DNA from: Paramarasmius palmivorus | Taxonomy: Eukaryota > Basidiomycota > Agaricomycetes > Agaricales > Marasmiaceae | Direction: 5' to 3' | Assembly (NCBI GenBank): GCA_037176845.1 | Contig: JAYKXP010000307.1 | Location: 1-30,187, forward strand | DNA length: 30,187 nucleotides | Program-made: the position numbers and the translations under genes | The notes under the pieces: model-generated | Databases searched by the model: none | What the model was told of the DNA's origin: nothing | Seen by the model: only the letters and a program-made list of their open reading frames with translations | Part shown: in pieces, positions 20,468 through 29,481 of the stretch | Position numbering within the stretch: the first letter of the stretch is position 1 | Layout of the letters: each line of letters begins with the position of its first letter

Positions 20468-22222
20468 TGTGCGAGTGGGGTTCGACGTTGTCAAAGGATC
20501 CGTACAATCGACACAAGAAATCAACTAGCACACTAGTTGAACGTCTACAAATCACTAGGACACAAGGGAAGTGTACGAGCAATGAATGAAACAAGGTAAT
20601 ATGATAATATAGTCTCGATATGATCAAGACAACGCGAGCCAACCTATAAACCTATCTATAACTATTCCTATACATTCCTATGACGCAAAATAACCTATCG
20701 AACCCAACAAGGGTAAAGACCTATTGTTCCTATGAAGGCTATGGTTACACTAGTCGAACTAGCACGACAACCAAAGGCACTGATTACACTAGTCGAACTA
20801 GCACGACAATCAGGCCACCTATAAGCTAGTGGGGTTCCACACTAAGCTTTAACGACACTGGTGGGGCTCCACACCAAGTGAAAAGAGGGATCTAGTGGGG
20901 CTCCACACTAGTCCAGAAACAATCAATCCTATGCAAGAGACTAGACGCGCTAGCTCTGTCCTATGGGTATCTCAAAGTTCTAATTTCACAACTCTAGTTC
21001 AATATAGAGAAGGGCTTTTCAAGGTTTTATTTTCTAAGTTATTGTTCTAAGCACACGTCGCCTCTATGGTCAACGATAGAAGTCAAAAACTTTGCTATTG
21101 AGCTCTAGGGCTACGTATATAGCGGGGTAATTGCTTGAGAGCTTCCTAGGGGAAACCCTCCTGCTTATATACCCGCGAGCGTACATATTTTACATATAAG
21201 TGAAAGTGGACACGATAAAGTAATAGTAACTATGCAAGAAATGAGAACGAGGAGAGGATTCTGTCCATATGAAGTAAGTATCTACCAGAAAAGGAAGGTT
21301 TGGATATATATTGGTCGGAATTCGACATTATTTTGCAGGTCTGCGAGTCATATTACTTTTTGGTTGCTAGGAAGTGGCGCGCGGAGGCGCTGTTCCGCAT
21401 GGTGCGTTTCGGATATCGGTGCTAGGACATAGTTATTCCGCTCGGAACTTGCTAGGAGTCCGATCTCGACCGAAACGCTTCGGATTCGTATCCGAGGAAG
21501 GTAGGCTCTATGCCCTTGTAGTTCTATATTATATTTTCTATGTCCTAGGACAGTCCTGGCACAGAATCCTATCTGTTTCCTCATTATAGGACTATATGTC
21601 CCTCACTAGTGTCTGTACTAGCAGTAGGAATCCCAACTCAAAGCTCGAGGGATATTCCGATCGATATGGAAAGCTGTTAAGCCTCCATATGGTCCTCGTA
21701 TCGATGACCCGGTTACTCGGACATTTCTAATCCTGGTAACTCTGCTCTCGAAGGTGACTCGCACCTCCAGCTTCTACCGTATTTGGTATATAGCTCTGAT
21801 TCGTCCCCTAGGGTCCTTCTACGCTGTGGTAGTTGGTCCTCGTTCACTATCCCATCTCATATGTCCCATAGCGCGAGTATAGTGTAGCCATATGACCCTA
21901 CTAGGAAGTCTACCATGTACAGTAGCATGTCATCGTAAGGTTCCAGCCTGGTAATAGAGTATAGATACGGTCTACAGGTTTCGACGAGTATCCTAGCGCA
22001 ATCATATAGGGCTAACGACGACATCAACGTCTATGCACGCGCAGCTAGTATTCACTACGCAGTGCATGCCTATCTTATTCTTCGTCATATGCGCACTACT
22101 AGGCTCCTAGTAGTGCTACCAAGTCCATATAGTACTTAGTACGATGTACTAGTGCGATTCTGAACACAACACTTAGTGTCAAAATGACTGTTTTTCAGCG
22201 ATTTCGTTCTGGTACCCTCACA
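20468..22222 (-). mobile_element. putative long LTR of a minus-strand Ty3 element
   Basis: On the minus strand a PPT-like GGTTTGGGGGAGA is followed at 22222 by TGTGAGGGTACC, the expected position of a 3' LTR start. The other end is set at TGT 20468-20470 (minus strand reads CGAACCCCACTCGCACA), where the coding sequence of the neighbouring pseudogene breaks off. That gives about 1755 bp, with internal tandem repeats and no ORF of note. The second LTR is not in the window, so neither length nor duplication can be verified; the right boundary is firmer than the left. Confidence 0.45.
20744..20911. repeat. two short tandem arrays inside the LTR-like region
   Basis: The first array is two copies of TACACTAGTCGAACTAGCAC (within 20744-20773 and 20783-20812). 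The second is three copies of a CTAGTGGGGCTCCACACTAG-type unit (20826-20846, 20857-20878, 20892-20911). Units of the second type are themselves near-palindromic (CTAGTG..CACTAG). Confidence 0.8.
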
Positions 22223-22260
22223 TCTCCCCCAAACCAAAAGATCTAGACCGTCCTCGGTCT
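22221..22260 (-). promoter_or_regulatory. PPT-like motif plus 6-bp hairpin, copy 1
   Basis: On the plus strand CATCTCCCCCAAACCAAAAG (22221-22240) is followed by AGACCG-TCCT-CGGTCT (22245-22260). Read on the minus strand this is a hairpin, then TTTTGGTTTGGGGGAGA, then the TG of an LTR, the layout of a polypurine tract that primes plus-strand DNA in LTR retrotransposons. The purine run is interrupted by T residues, so the function is inferred. The same arrangement recurs at 26188-26230. Confidence 0.5.
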
Positions 22261-22740
22261 GTAATAGTTCATATGAACTTCTTTCTGGGTGTATTCGAGA
22301 TGCGCGCGGTCAGTTTACTCTGTCCGCGTTATGTCCGATCAGTTGATGCCGGGGTTATCAAACCTCCTCGAGCGTCAATCATCTTCCATATTGATCTTAT
22401 GACCAAATAGACCTTCGAGCGCTTCCCTCGCGCCAAAGCTAGTAATCCCTCGTCTAATTTCGATGTCCTAGGACATTTTCTTCATAGGAGAACGGCCAGG
22501 TATAGCTATTCCAGGGTCATCGAACTTCTGCCGGTGACTGCCGGTTTCATGACTCAGCTTCCGTGATGTGATCGAATAGAAGCAGGATTCTCTGAATGTG
22601 ATATATAGCATTTCACAAAGTTGAACCAAGTCCAAAATCCTTTCTTTCTTTTCCCCCATCATCATCGTCGCCGCTAGTCGCTGCTAGGTGCGTTCCTTGG
22701 TTCTTTTCTTTAGTTTTTCTTTCTAATTTTCTTCTCCAGG
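22261..22740 (+). promoter_or_regulatory. promoter and 5' UTR region of gene A
   Basis: A perfect 12-base palindrome GTTCATATGAAC lies at 22267-22278. A TATATA box is at 22602-22607, about 135 bases before the ATG. A probable 5'-UTR intron runs from GTGCGT at 22688 to CTCCAG at 22739, ending one base before the start codon. C/T-rich stretches around 22638-22660 are typical of fungal core promoters. Confidence 0.5.
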
Positions 22741-25321
22741 ATGCCTCTTCCAGTTCGCAACCCTTTCGCCCCGCCTCCCTCACCTCCTCCTCCGCCAAAA
22801 CCTCGCAAGTCGAAGTCCAAACGCGAAGAGAAGCCCCTCAAGCTTTCTGCAGAAGAGGCTTACGAGCAACAGCTCGCGGTGTACGAGCGCGCGAAAGGTC
22901 TCGTCAAAGTGTTCTTGGTATATTATGATTCCGTGTTCGACAATGACGCTGCCGTGGTCCCTACCAGCAATACGGTGATCAAGCTCCTCAACGCGGAGAA
23001 AGACAATATGGTACGCTTTTAATTCTTTTCTTGTCTTCATATGACTGATCCTCTTTTTGTTCTTAGCGCGAGTTCTACAAAATCTGCACTGATGAACGCC
23101 GGGGCTTCGACTTTCCCAAGTCCTACTTCAGCGTCTTATTACAAGTCTGTCGTCTCACCAACATGGCAATAGACGCAAAGCTGGTCCCGAGGAAGGATTT
23201 CTCTCCCTGGCTCCCTGGTACGGACGAGACTGAGGCACTCGTGAAACGCTTCGAGGTAAAGTCATCATATGAATTTGTTCTTCTAAATTTTTATTCTAAT
23301 CGAGTGATATTCTTCGTCCTAGGACTACGATTTTCACCACCCATTGCCCCCACCAGTTCGTCCCCGAGCTGCTACTCCTCCACCAGTAGCATCTTCGTCA
23401 AAAGGGTCCAAACGCAAGGCGCTCAGTTCGACTCTCGACATCAGCGACTCCGAGTCGAAACCATCTAAGCGTTCCAAGATTCAAGTTCGCGAGGACTCGT
23501 CGAGTGAAGATGGCGAGGAGAGCGAAGAGGTTGGCGACGAGGATCCCTTGCCTCATATCGGCGGGTGGTCCTTCGAGGACGTTCCTACACCGACCATTGG
23601 GGCTTCCAAGAAGCATTCCTCGCGCCGCGTAAGTTTTTTCTGTGTTCCTTTTCTTTTTCATATGACCAATACTTCTTCCCTAGCGGTCCCCTTCCCCAGC
23701 TACTGTCACTGTTCGTCACAAACCGGAGGCTGGGCCTTCCAAACCTAAAGCCAAGCACCGCGCTAGTGCCCCTAAACCCAAGGGCAAGGAGAAAGCCACC
23801 GAGCGCGAGAAGGTCCTCGCTGCAGAAGTCCGGGGCCCTGTAAGTTCATATGACCATTTTCCTTTCATATTACTTATTTTCATGTTCCTAGCGACTTGAC
23901 ACTACTATTGCTCGGGTGCAAAAGAAGGTGATTGGAGGTACGAGTGTACGTATTCCCTCTTTGTCCTTATTGCTAGGCGTTTTCTAAATCATTTTCTAGA
24001 TTTCCGATACAGGCGAGCGGTCATTCTACCAACCCCCTGTGCCGCCTCATATCGACGAGGACGACGGCTTTGTCAACGAGGAGCTTTCCACCGCTGGTGG
24101 ACACGTATACCTTCAAGGGAACGTGCAGCTCTCGTACGACACAGTAGTCGAGGCCTCGACTATCGCGCCTGAGCCCAATTTTTACACGCAGGGCTGCGAT
24201 AGGTGCATTCAAAAGGGTCTTGGTTGCTCTCCCCGCCCTGATGGACACGCCGGATGTACTGGGTGCAAGAGCACCAATCAAAAATGCTCTTTCACTCAGT
24301 CCCTCGAGGAGACTCTGGCTGCTCGTGACGAGCAATTCGACTTAGGGCTGCAGGGTCACAATGGTAACTTTCTCATATGATTTTTCTTTTGCTTTATTCT
24401 AACCCATATGACTTTTCTAGGATTGGTCTTCCAGCTCGATGGCATCTTGGGTACTCTGGGTTCTCTCCTGAGTGCCTTGGATATCGAGTTTCAGGCTCGC
24501 CAACAAGCACTGCGCCTTAATCGAGTTCTCGAGCGTCAACGCCTGATCCTCCAAAGATCTACACGCGATCCTCGAGTCATATGCGCCCTGCTGAGGATCC
24601 TTCATCCGCACTTCGAGGCTCTTACCCCAGAACGGTTGCTCATCCTGCTCACCGCCCTAAAAATCCCTCATTCTTCTTTCGACATTACTGCCGCCGGATT
24701 TAGGGTTGATGGCAAGGACATTTCCGTCATCGACAAGGCCTCGAGGAAGATCCTCGCGAGCAAGTTTTTCATATGTTCTCTTTCCCCCACGTTTCTAACT
24801 TCTTTTTCTAGCCTATCAACAGGTGGTTTCTCTCGCAGAGTCTGCCTACCCGCCTGTCAACTTGGCCAAGTGGCTGGAAGCACGAGTAGGTCCCGAGTAC
24901 GTGATCAAGGTAAGTCTCTTTTCTTCTATGAACTTCATATGATAAACTGACGTGTTCATATAGGACAAAGCCGCACCCGAGGACACCCCAGGATCGCCAA
25001 TGGCTCAGGATTCAAAGCTCGAGGGTTCATCTACCTCTCCTTCGAAAGCCGTAAGTTCATCTCTACTTCTTCATATGAGGTTCTAACTTTCTCTTTTGTT
25101 TATTCTAGTCGACTTCCGCCGTCAAGACCCCTTCTCCTCGCTCGATTTTGGACGTCCCTCCCTCCACTAGCAACATCAAGGACTCTAAAGTCGAGAAGAA
25201 GCTGGCCGGGTCTAAGAGTCCTATGGTCGTTGAGAAGGTCGGGGGCAGCTCCTCGGGAGATGTCATCAAGGACAAGTCTCCTCGCGAGCAGGCTGCCTCG
25301 TCAGACTCGGACTCGGAGTAG
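22741..25321 (+). CDS. gene A: 691-aa Zn2Cys6-like protein, antisense to the retrotransposon
   Basis: Ten exons: 22741-23010, 23067-23255, 23323-23628, 23684-23839, 23892-23945, 24000-24363, 24421-24759, 24812-24909, 24964-25050, 25109-25321. All phases agree and there is no stop before TAG 25319-25321. Nine introns of 52-67 bases; eight are GT..AG and one (24760-24811) is GC..AG with GCAAGT. N-terminus: Pro/Lys-rich (FAPPPSPPPPPKPRKSKSK), then a compact region (residues 40-150). Residues 155-310 are Ser/acid/basic and disordered. Cysteines at 391, 394, 401, 411, 414 and 421 fit CX2CX6CX9CX2CX6C, the spacing of Zn2Cys6 fungal DNA-binding clusters, though placed mid-protein. Residues 445-560 are helical and Leu/Arg-rich; the tail is acidic (SDSDSE). 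A DNA-binding role is inferred. The gene lies on the strand opposite the adjacent pol. Confidence 0.82.
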
Positions 25322-25826
25322 CGGCCTCTTGGCCTTCAACGTTTTTATTTTCACGGACTGATATTCTGTACGCGCGCGCCCCTCAGTGGGCAAAAATAAT
25401 GTATATATATCATCTCGGCTCCCCTAGTACACACATCCAAGTACTAGGGTCGAAGCAAATTCTTGTAGTCGTGTCTCTATGACACAAAATAAATAATTAC
25501 TTCTTGGTATATCCCCTAGTGTGACTAAGTGAGCCCGAGTGAACTTAAACAATTTCCGATTTGAGATCTATAGTCCGAGGGACTTGATTTTGAACCGATA
25601 TGTCTAGATTGGTTACCGCTCGGGAATCCATCTAGCTCATATGAGTGCTCATATGATCTTAAATCTTTGCGCTCGTATCATATATTCATGATTTCGAACT
25701 ATTAGGACCATTCTAAGTGCACTCAAGTGCGCTAGTAAGGTATCCTCTTAATCCTAGTTCTTCATATGCGTCCCCTAGGCTCAGCTTGGGAACGACTTCA
25801 AAAAGTAGTGTGAGAAAGGGTTTATC
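25322..25826. other. 3' flank of gene A
   Basis: After the gene A stop come a GCGCGCGC run (25372-25379), a TATATATAT run (25402-25410) and AATAAA at 25488-25493, a possible polyadenylation signal. CATATG occurs at 25638, 25650 and 25763. No ORF is supported, and no pol sequence is seen upstream of gene A on the minus strand. Confidence 0.4.
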
Positions 25827-25918
25827 CGCCTCTGCTGGGAGTCGAACCCAGATCCTCCACTGAAAAGATGGGCTTCGGCGATGTATTCGTGGTGCTTTAA
25901 CCCTTAAGCTACAGAGGC
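25827..25918 (-). tRNA. tRNA-like gene with interrupted anticodon arm, anticodon undetermined
   Basis: The minus strand from 25918 gives a perfect 7-bp acceptor stem (GCCTCTG/CAGAGGC), a D arm with an A-box-like TAGCTTAAGGGTTAAAGC, and a T arm CTGGG-TTCGACT-CCCAG that includes the B-box GGTTCGACTCC. The anticodon stem is CCAC/GTGG with 28 bases between its arms, far longer than a normal loop, so an intron of about 19 bases is expected. No removal of one block leaves a U at position 33, so the anticodon cannot be assigned. It is either a tRNA with an unusual intron or a tRNA pseudogene; pol III promoter boxes look intact. Confidence 0.6.
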
Positions 25919-26189
25919 TGTAACTGTTGCAATTATATTGCCTAGTTAGCCCTTCTACCCCTGTTCACTCTGCCGTTGTCCTATCTTTCATAGTGTCTTT
26001 CTCTAGTTCTTTCATATGGCTCTAGCGTTGTGTAGTTTATGCACTAGTACCTCATATGGATTGTCCTATGTGCTTTTCTACTCTGCTCGGGACTTTTGAT
26101 TCTTTTCTGTCCGTCCATATTCCGCTCGGATGGATCCTGATGAGTTCTAGGGTTGAAAATATTCGGATTTTTCGGGTTACCACTAAGCA
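25919..26189 (-). mobile_element. possible 271-bp LTR abutting the tRNA-like gene
   Basis: The minus strand starts TGCTTAGTGG directly after a PPT-like GGTTTGGGGGAGAGA and ends CAACAGTTACA at 25919, the base before the tRNA-like 5' end. The TG..CA boundaries and the PPT position suggest a second, shorter LTR. No partner copy or target duplication is available, so this is an alternative to reading the stretch as internal element sequence. Confidence 0.3.
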
Positions 26190-26230
26190 TCTCTCCCCCA
26201 AACCAAAAGAAATGTCAAGTCCCCTTGACA
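26188..26230 (-). promoter_or_regulatory. PPT-like motif plus 7-bp hairpin, copy 2
   Basis: CATCTCTCCCCCAAACCAAA (from 26188) is followed by TGTCAAG-TCCC-CTTGACA at 26213-26230. It repeats the order seen at 22221-22260, with a nearly identical tract but a different stem sequence. Each copy lies upstream of one plus-strand gene (A or B) and each could be a PPT for the minus strand. Confidence 0.5.
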
Positions 26231-26386
26231 GTGCCTCGCAGAAAAGTTTCAGCCGCTCTACACCAGGTGGCGATCATCTGCACCATCCGGAAATATCGCT
26301 AGCACCTTCATCCGCACCATCGGACCATATCTCTGGCTCAGTAAGATTTTTCTTGCCTAGCGCATGAACCTTGCTCCCTAGGACCC

Positions 26387-26393
26387 TATAAAA
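26387..26393 (+). promoter_or_regulatory. TATA box of gene B
   Basis: TATAAAA lies 90 bases upstream of the gene B start codon, in a setting (CCCTATAAAAGCG) close to consensus. This supports plus-strand transcription of gene B from its own promoter. Confidence 0.6.
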
Positions 26394-26482
26394 GCGTCCT
26401 CGGAAAACCCAAGACCCATCACCAATCTCATCCTGTCTTTTCTGCTTCGCACTAGTCATCCTAGTTCACTCATTCTGCTCGT

Positions 26483-27734
26483 ATGTCTGCCAAAAACGTA
26501 TCGTCCCCTGCCCCTGGTGCTTGGAAAGATCGCTCGGAGTGGTTAACCAAAGCTCGTGAGCATATTCAAGAGGGCGAGGCTATCGTCAAGATGGCCAACA
26601 TCAAAATGCGTGACGCTAGCGCCAACGAACTCCTCAAGTTCTTCGTGCGTATTCCTAGTGTCTTCCATATTGTTCATAGTACTGACTATGACCTCTTCTA
26701 ACAGAAGGCATCGTTGAACCCGTACCATATCGCCCAAGACCCCGAGGCCTATAGTGTGTACGATAAAGGGTTCAAACTCCTCGAGGAGTATGGCAACGCG
26801 GCCGACCTTACCCTTGCTCCCGCCCTATGGATTTCCATTAAGGGTTTCAAGGAACGCGTGGAAGGCTTGGTCAATCCACCTGCTACCCCTGCCAAGGTTC
26901 GTCTGTTATCATGTTCCGAGGGACCCTTCTGACTATTTTCCAGGGCTCTAGCAACGCTGCCAATCCCACTAGTGGTAAGGCTAATGCCGCTATGGTGGAC
27001 GACGATGTCCAAATCGTTGAGCCTCCTGAAGCCGAAGTAAGTCCTCATATTATCCCATAGTCATCATATTAAATTTTCTATACTAGATGGCTGACGTCGA
27101 GGGCGGTATTAATGCCTCTATTCATGCCCCTAGTGGCAAGAAGAAGGCACGAGTACCTTTTTCTTATATTCCTCGCACCATGCTGACTTCCATATGACTG
27201 TTAGAAAGCCGAAAGTCGCTCTCAAACGGTATGTATCCCTTATCATATGGTCCCCAATATGGCTATTCTTTCTCGAGCGTATCTCAAAGCGTCTTACTAT
27301 CTTTCTAAGGCCAAGAACGCGAAGGCTGCTTCCGCTAAACGCATCCGCGTAGAGAAGGCTCTCACTGACCTCAGGGACGAAGAACCTGGTACGTCTTATT
27401 CAGTTGTTTTTCTTCCTAGTGCATTTATTGATGCTCATATGACATAGAGGAACGCTTGATGCGCCTCCGCGGGGACGAGCACATCCTCAACTTGATGAGC
27501 ATGCTCCCCTTCATGGATATCTCCTCTGTCTCGGACGAGGCTTTGAAGTCGGTTCATAACCGTCTTCGTACTGAGATGGCTGTCCTTCGCCACGCTGTCG
27601 AGTATACCCACAGCCAGTACAAACTTGCTGCTAAGCAGTTCAATGAAGTAGAGCACGAGCAAGCCACTCGCGCTGAGCGAGCTGGCCATATGGCTCTTGA
27701 TACTGCTCCTAGCACCTCCTCCCAAGCTCAGTAG
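26483..27734 (+). CDS. gene B: 300-aa unknown protein, antisense to the retrotransposon
   Basis: Seven exons: 26483-26644, 26705-26896, 26944-27036, 27087-27152, 27205-27228, 27310-27388, 27448-27734, ending TAG. Phases agree throughout. The intron before exon 6 uses a weak AAG acceptor and is the least certain; exon 5 is only eight codons. The first 100 residues look folded (SEWLTKAREHIQEGEAIVKM, YDKGFKLLEEYGNAADLTLA). The middle is disordered with an acidic patch and a Lys/Ala/Arg-rich stretch (KARKAESRSQTAKNAKAASA), and the last 95 residues are helical, probably coiled coil (SDEALKSVHNRLRTEMAVLR). No family recognised. Its stop is 130 bases from the convergent pol stop, with no other gene between, so it behaves as cargo of the element. 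Confidence 0.72.
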
Positions 27735-27864
27735 ATAGTCCATAATTGCCTATGTCTCTCGTAGTACCAAAATACACCCTTGTTGATGTTCATATTGGAG
27801 TTTGATTTATTTATTTATTTTCCTCGGAACGCTCTAGCATCCCTAGGAGTTTTCTATAGGTGTC
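27735..27864. terminator. convergent 3' ends of gene B and pol
   Basis: On the minus strand, AATAAATAAATAAATC (27807-27822) lies about 45 bases after the pol stop. The plus strand carries the matching T-rich tract after gene B. The two transcripts probably end or overlap here. Confidence 0.4.
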
Positions 27865-28808
27865 CTAGCGACGTTTAGATCTGCGAGGACCTTCAGACTT
27901 CTGTTCTAAGTCTGGCACTTCATTATCCTCCATCGTCTCAAAGTCTCCTATGTCTAGACGATCGTCTCTGAATGCATAGTCAACACTAGTTCCATATTGC
28001 ACATCATCCTCGTCGTCAACCAATTTCTCTAGCTGTTCCTTAGATAGATCTATGAGATCATGTATATCTTTAGGCAGCGCTATGGGTTTATAACGAGCGA
28101 TATGAGGTAGTACGCGGAACGCGCCAACTTTGCCTTTCAGTACCGTACCATCCATCTCAGCTACAATATAGGAACCTCCTTTCGTTCGTCGTATGACTAT
28201 CAAAGGCCCTAGGTAGCGAGGATACATTTTACGATCAAGACTCGATTCGATAGTGGTATTTCTGACTTGTACCAACGTTCCAGGAGCAAAGTTATAGTCT
28301 CTGATCTGGAAACGATGATCTTTCTCGAATTTCTTTAGAGCTTTCATCTTGTTTTCGTCTATCCTGGCCATCATATGTTCTACATGCACCCTATGCTTAG
28401 CTAGAGCCTGCGCGCGGTAGCCCAAAAGTTCCTCGTGAGTAAGAACTCTTCCCGGCATCCTTACTAGCCAAGTCGATTCAACTATGTCGAGCGGTAACAC
28501 AGGTTCTGCACCCGTTACGAGGAAGTAAGGTGAACACCCTAAACCCTTGCGTACTGTTACTCGATCTGCCCATAGGACTGGCTTCAGGAATTGATACCAC
28601 TGCTTCAGGTCATCGCTGCAAGCTTTGGCTAACGCCTCGCGAATGTCAAAGTGCGCTCGTTCGATTTTACCGTTTGCCTTAGAGTTATATGAGAGATTTC
28701 GAATCCCTCGGTTATCCTATTTCTTCTCTAACCACTCGAGGACAGCCGTCATTTGCGAGTGCATTATCTGTCTTACCACTTCCTCGGGACATCCCATCGG
28801 CATATGAT
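27865..28808 (-). pseudogene. pol: Ty3/gypsy pol, integrase C-terminal part, 5'-truncated
   Basis: The minus-strand frame from about 28808 reads EEVVRQIMHSQMTAVLEWLE, a TAG at 28717-28719, then GIRNLSYNSKANGKIERAHF, where the Glu of IERAHF is the third acidic residue of the integrase DDE site. Next come WYQFLKPVLWADRVTVRKGL, SPYFLVTGAEPVLPLDIVES, the linker, and the GPY/F module RYLGPLIVIRRTKGGSYIVA. The tail is basic (RRSKRR) and ends TAG at 27865-27867. From 28500 to 27865 it is fully open. The first two catalytic Asp, RT, RNase H and protease are missing: at 28808 the sequence switches abruptly to CpG-poor DNA. Family assignment is firm; the one stop could be recent. Confidence 0.88.
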
Positions 28809-29335
28809 TTCTCACACTACGGGGAAATGGTCGTACTTACACCATCAGATAATGAATGCAATATGAAGGCAGGATATTGGTAATTTAAAGACCAGAGAGA
28901 AAACACATAGGGTATGACTGCAACATTTAATATATTTTCTCTCATACTGTAGCATTGACATTATTTCCTAATTCCATGTTCTTTGCATGTTTTCCCTTCA
29001 TGCAATACCAGTATAATGCATAGCAGAAAACTTCTATAATATGCAATAACTAATATCATGTATTTCCTCATAGTGGTGGATATAAAACAGGTCAATAATC
29101 CATGAATTTGAGCATTTATGCTTAAATATTACTTGGGGGAGGGACTAAATTCTTTATTTTAAGCATATTGTTTTATCCTTACTGCAAGTAACACCATTTG
29201 ATATCTTTCCTATTCCAAAAGCACTAGAGAAGAGCTTGAAGTTATAATAACTTCTACATGTTTTATGTTTTGAGTACTTGTTGGACAATGCGATGTTTGA
29301 CATCATTTTCCAGTCAGGAAATTACTAAAATTATC
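28809..29335. other. CpG-poor, AT-rich block with no gene
   Basis: Composition matches the left 13 kb rather than the neighbouring retrotransposon, with no CpG between about 28835 and 29288. No ORF or known repeat is seen. It is probably old decayed repeat DNA into which the younger element inserted, or across which it was truncated. Confidence 0.5.
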
Positions 29336-29400
29336 CGGGCATCCGGATTTCGCATCCGGAAATCCGGTGGGAACAGGCGCAGACTGACCGGGAATCCGGA
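29336..29400. repeat. CCGGAT cluster with inverted repeat
   Basis: Five CCGGA/TCCGG words occur in 65 bases, including the stem CCGGATTT..AAATCCGG near 29344-29368. Clusters of this kind are common just inside hAT ends, but no TIR or 8-base duplication is visible here. Confidence 0.5.
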
Positions 29401-29481
29401 GTCTCCTCATCCTCACTCGCAACCCTAAAACCAGCATACCATCAACGATTAGTTCGGTTTAATCTATCCTAATAATCAAAA

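Noticed and set aside
24408..24950. 180-codon plus-strand open frame reading through two gene A introns
   Set aside because: It starts inside an intron and its second half switches to a Ser/Phe-rich peptide. Splicing gives a longer frame in phase with all other exons.
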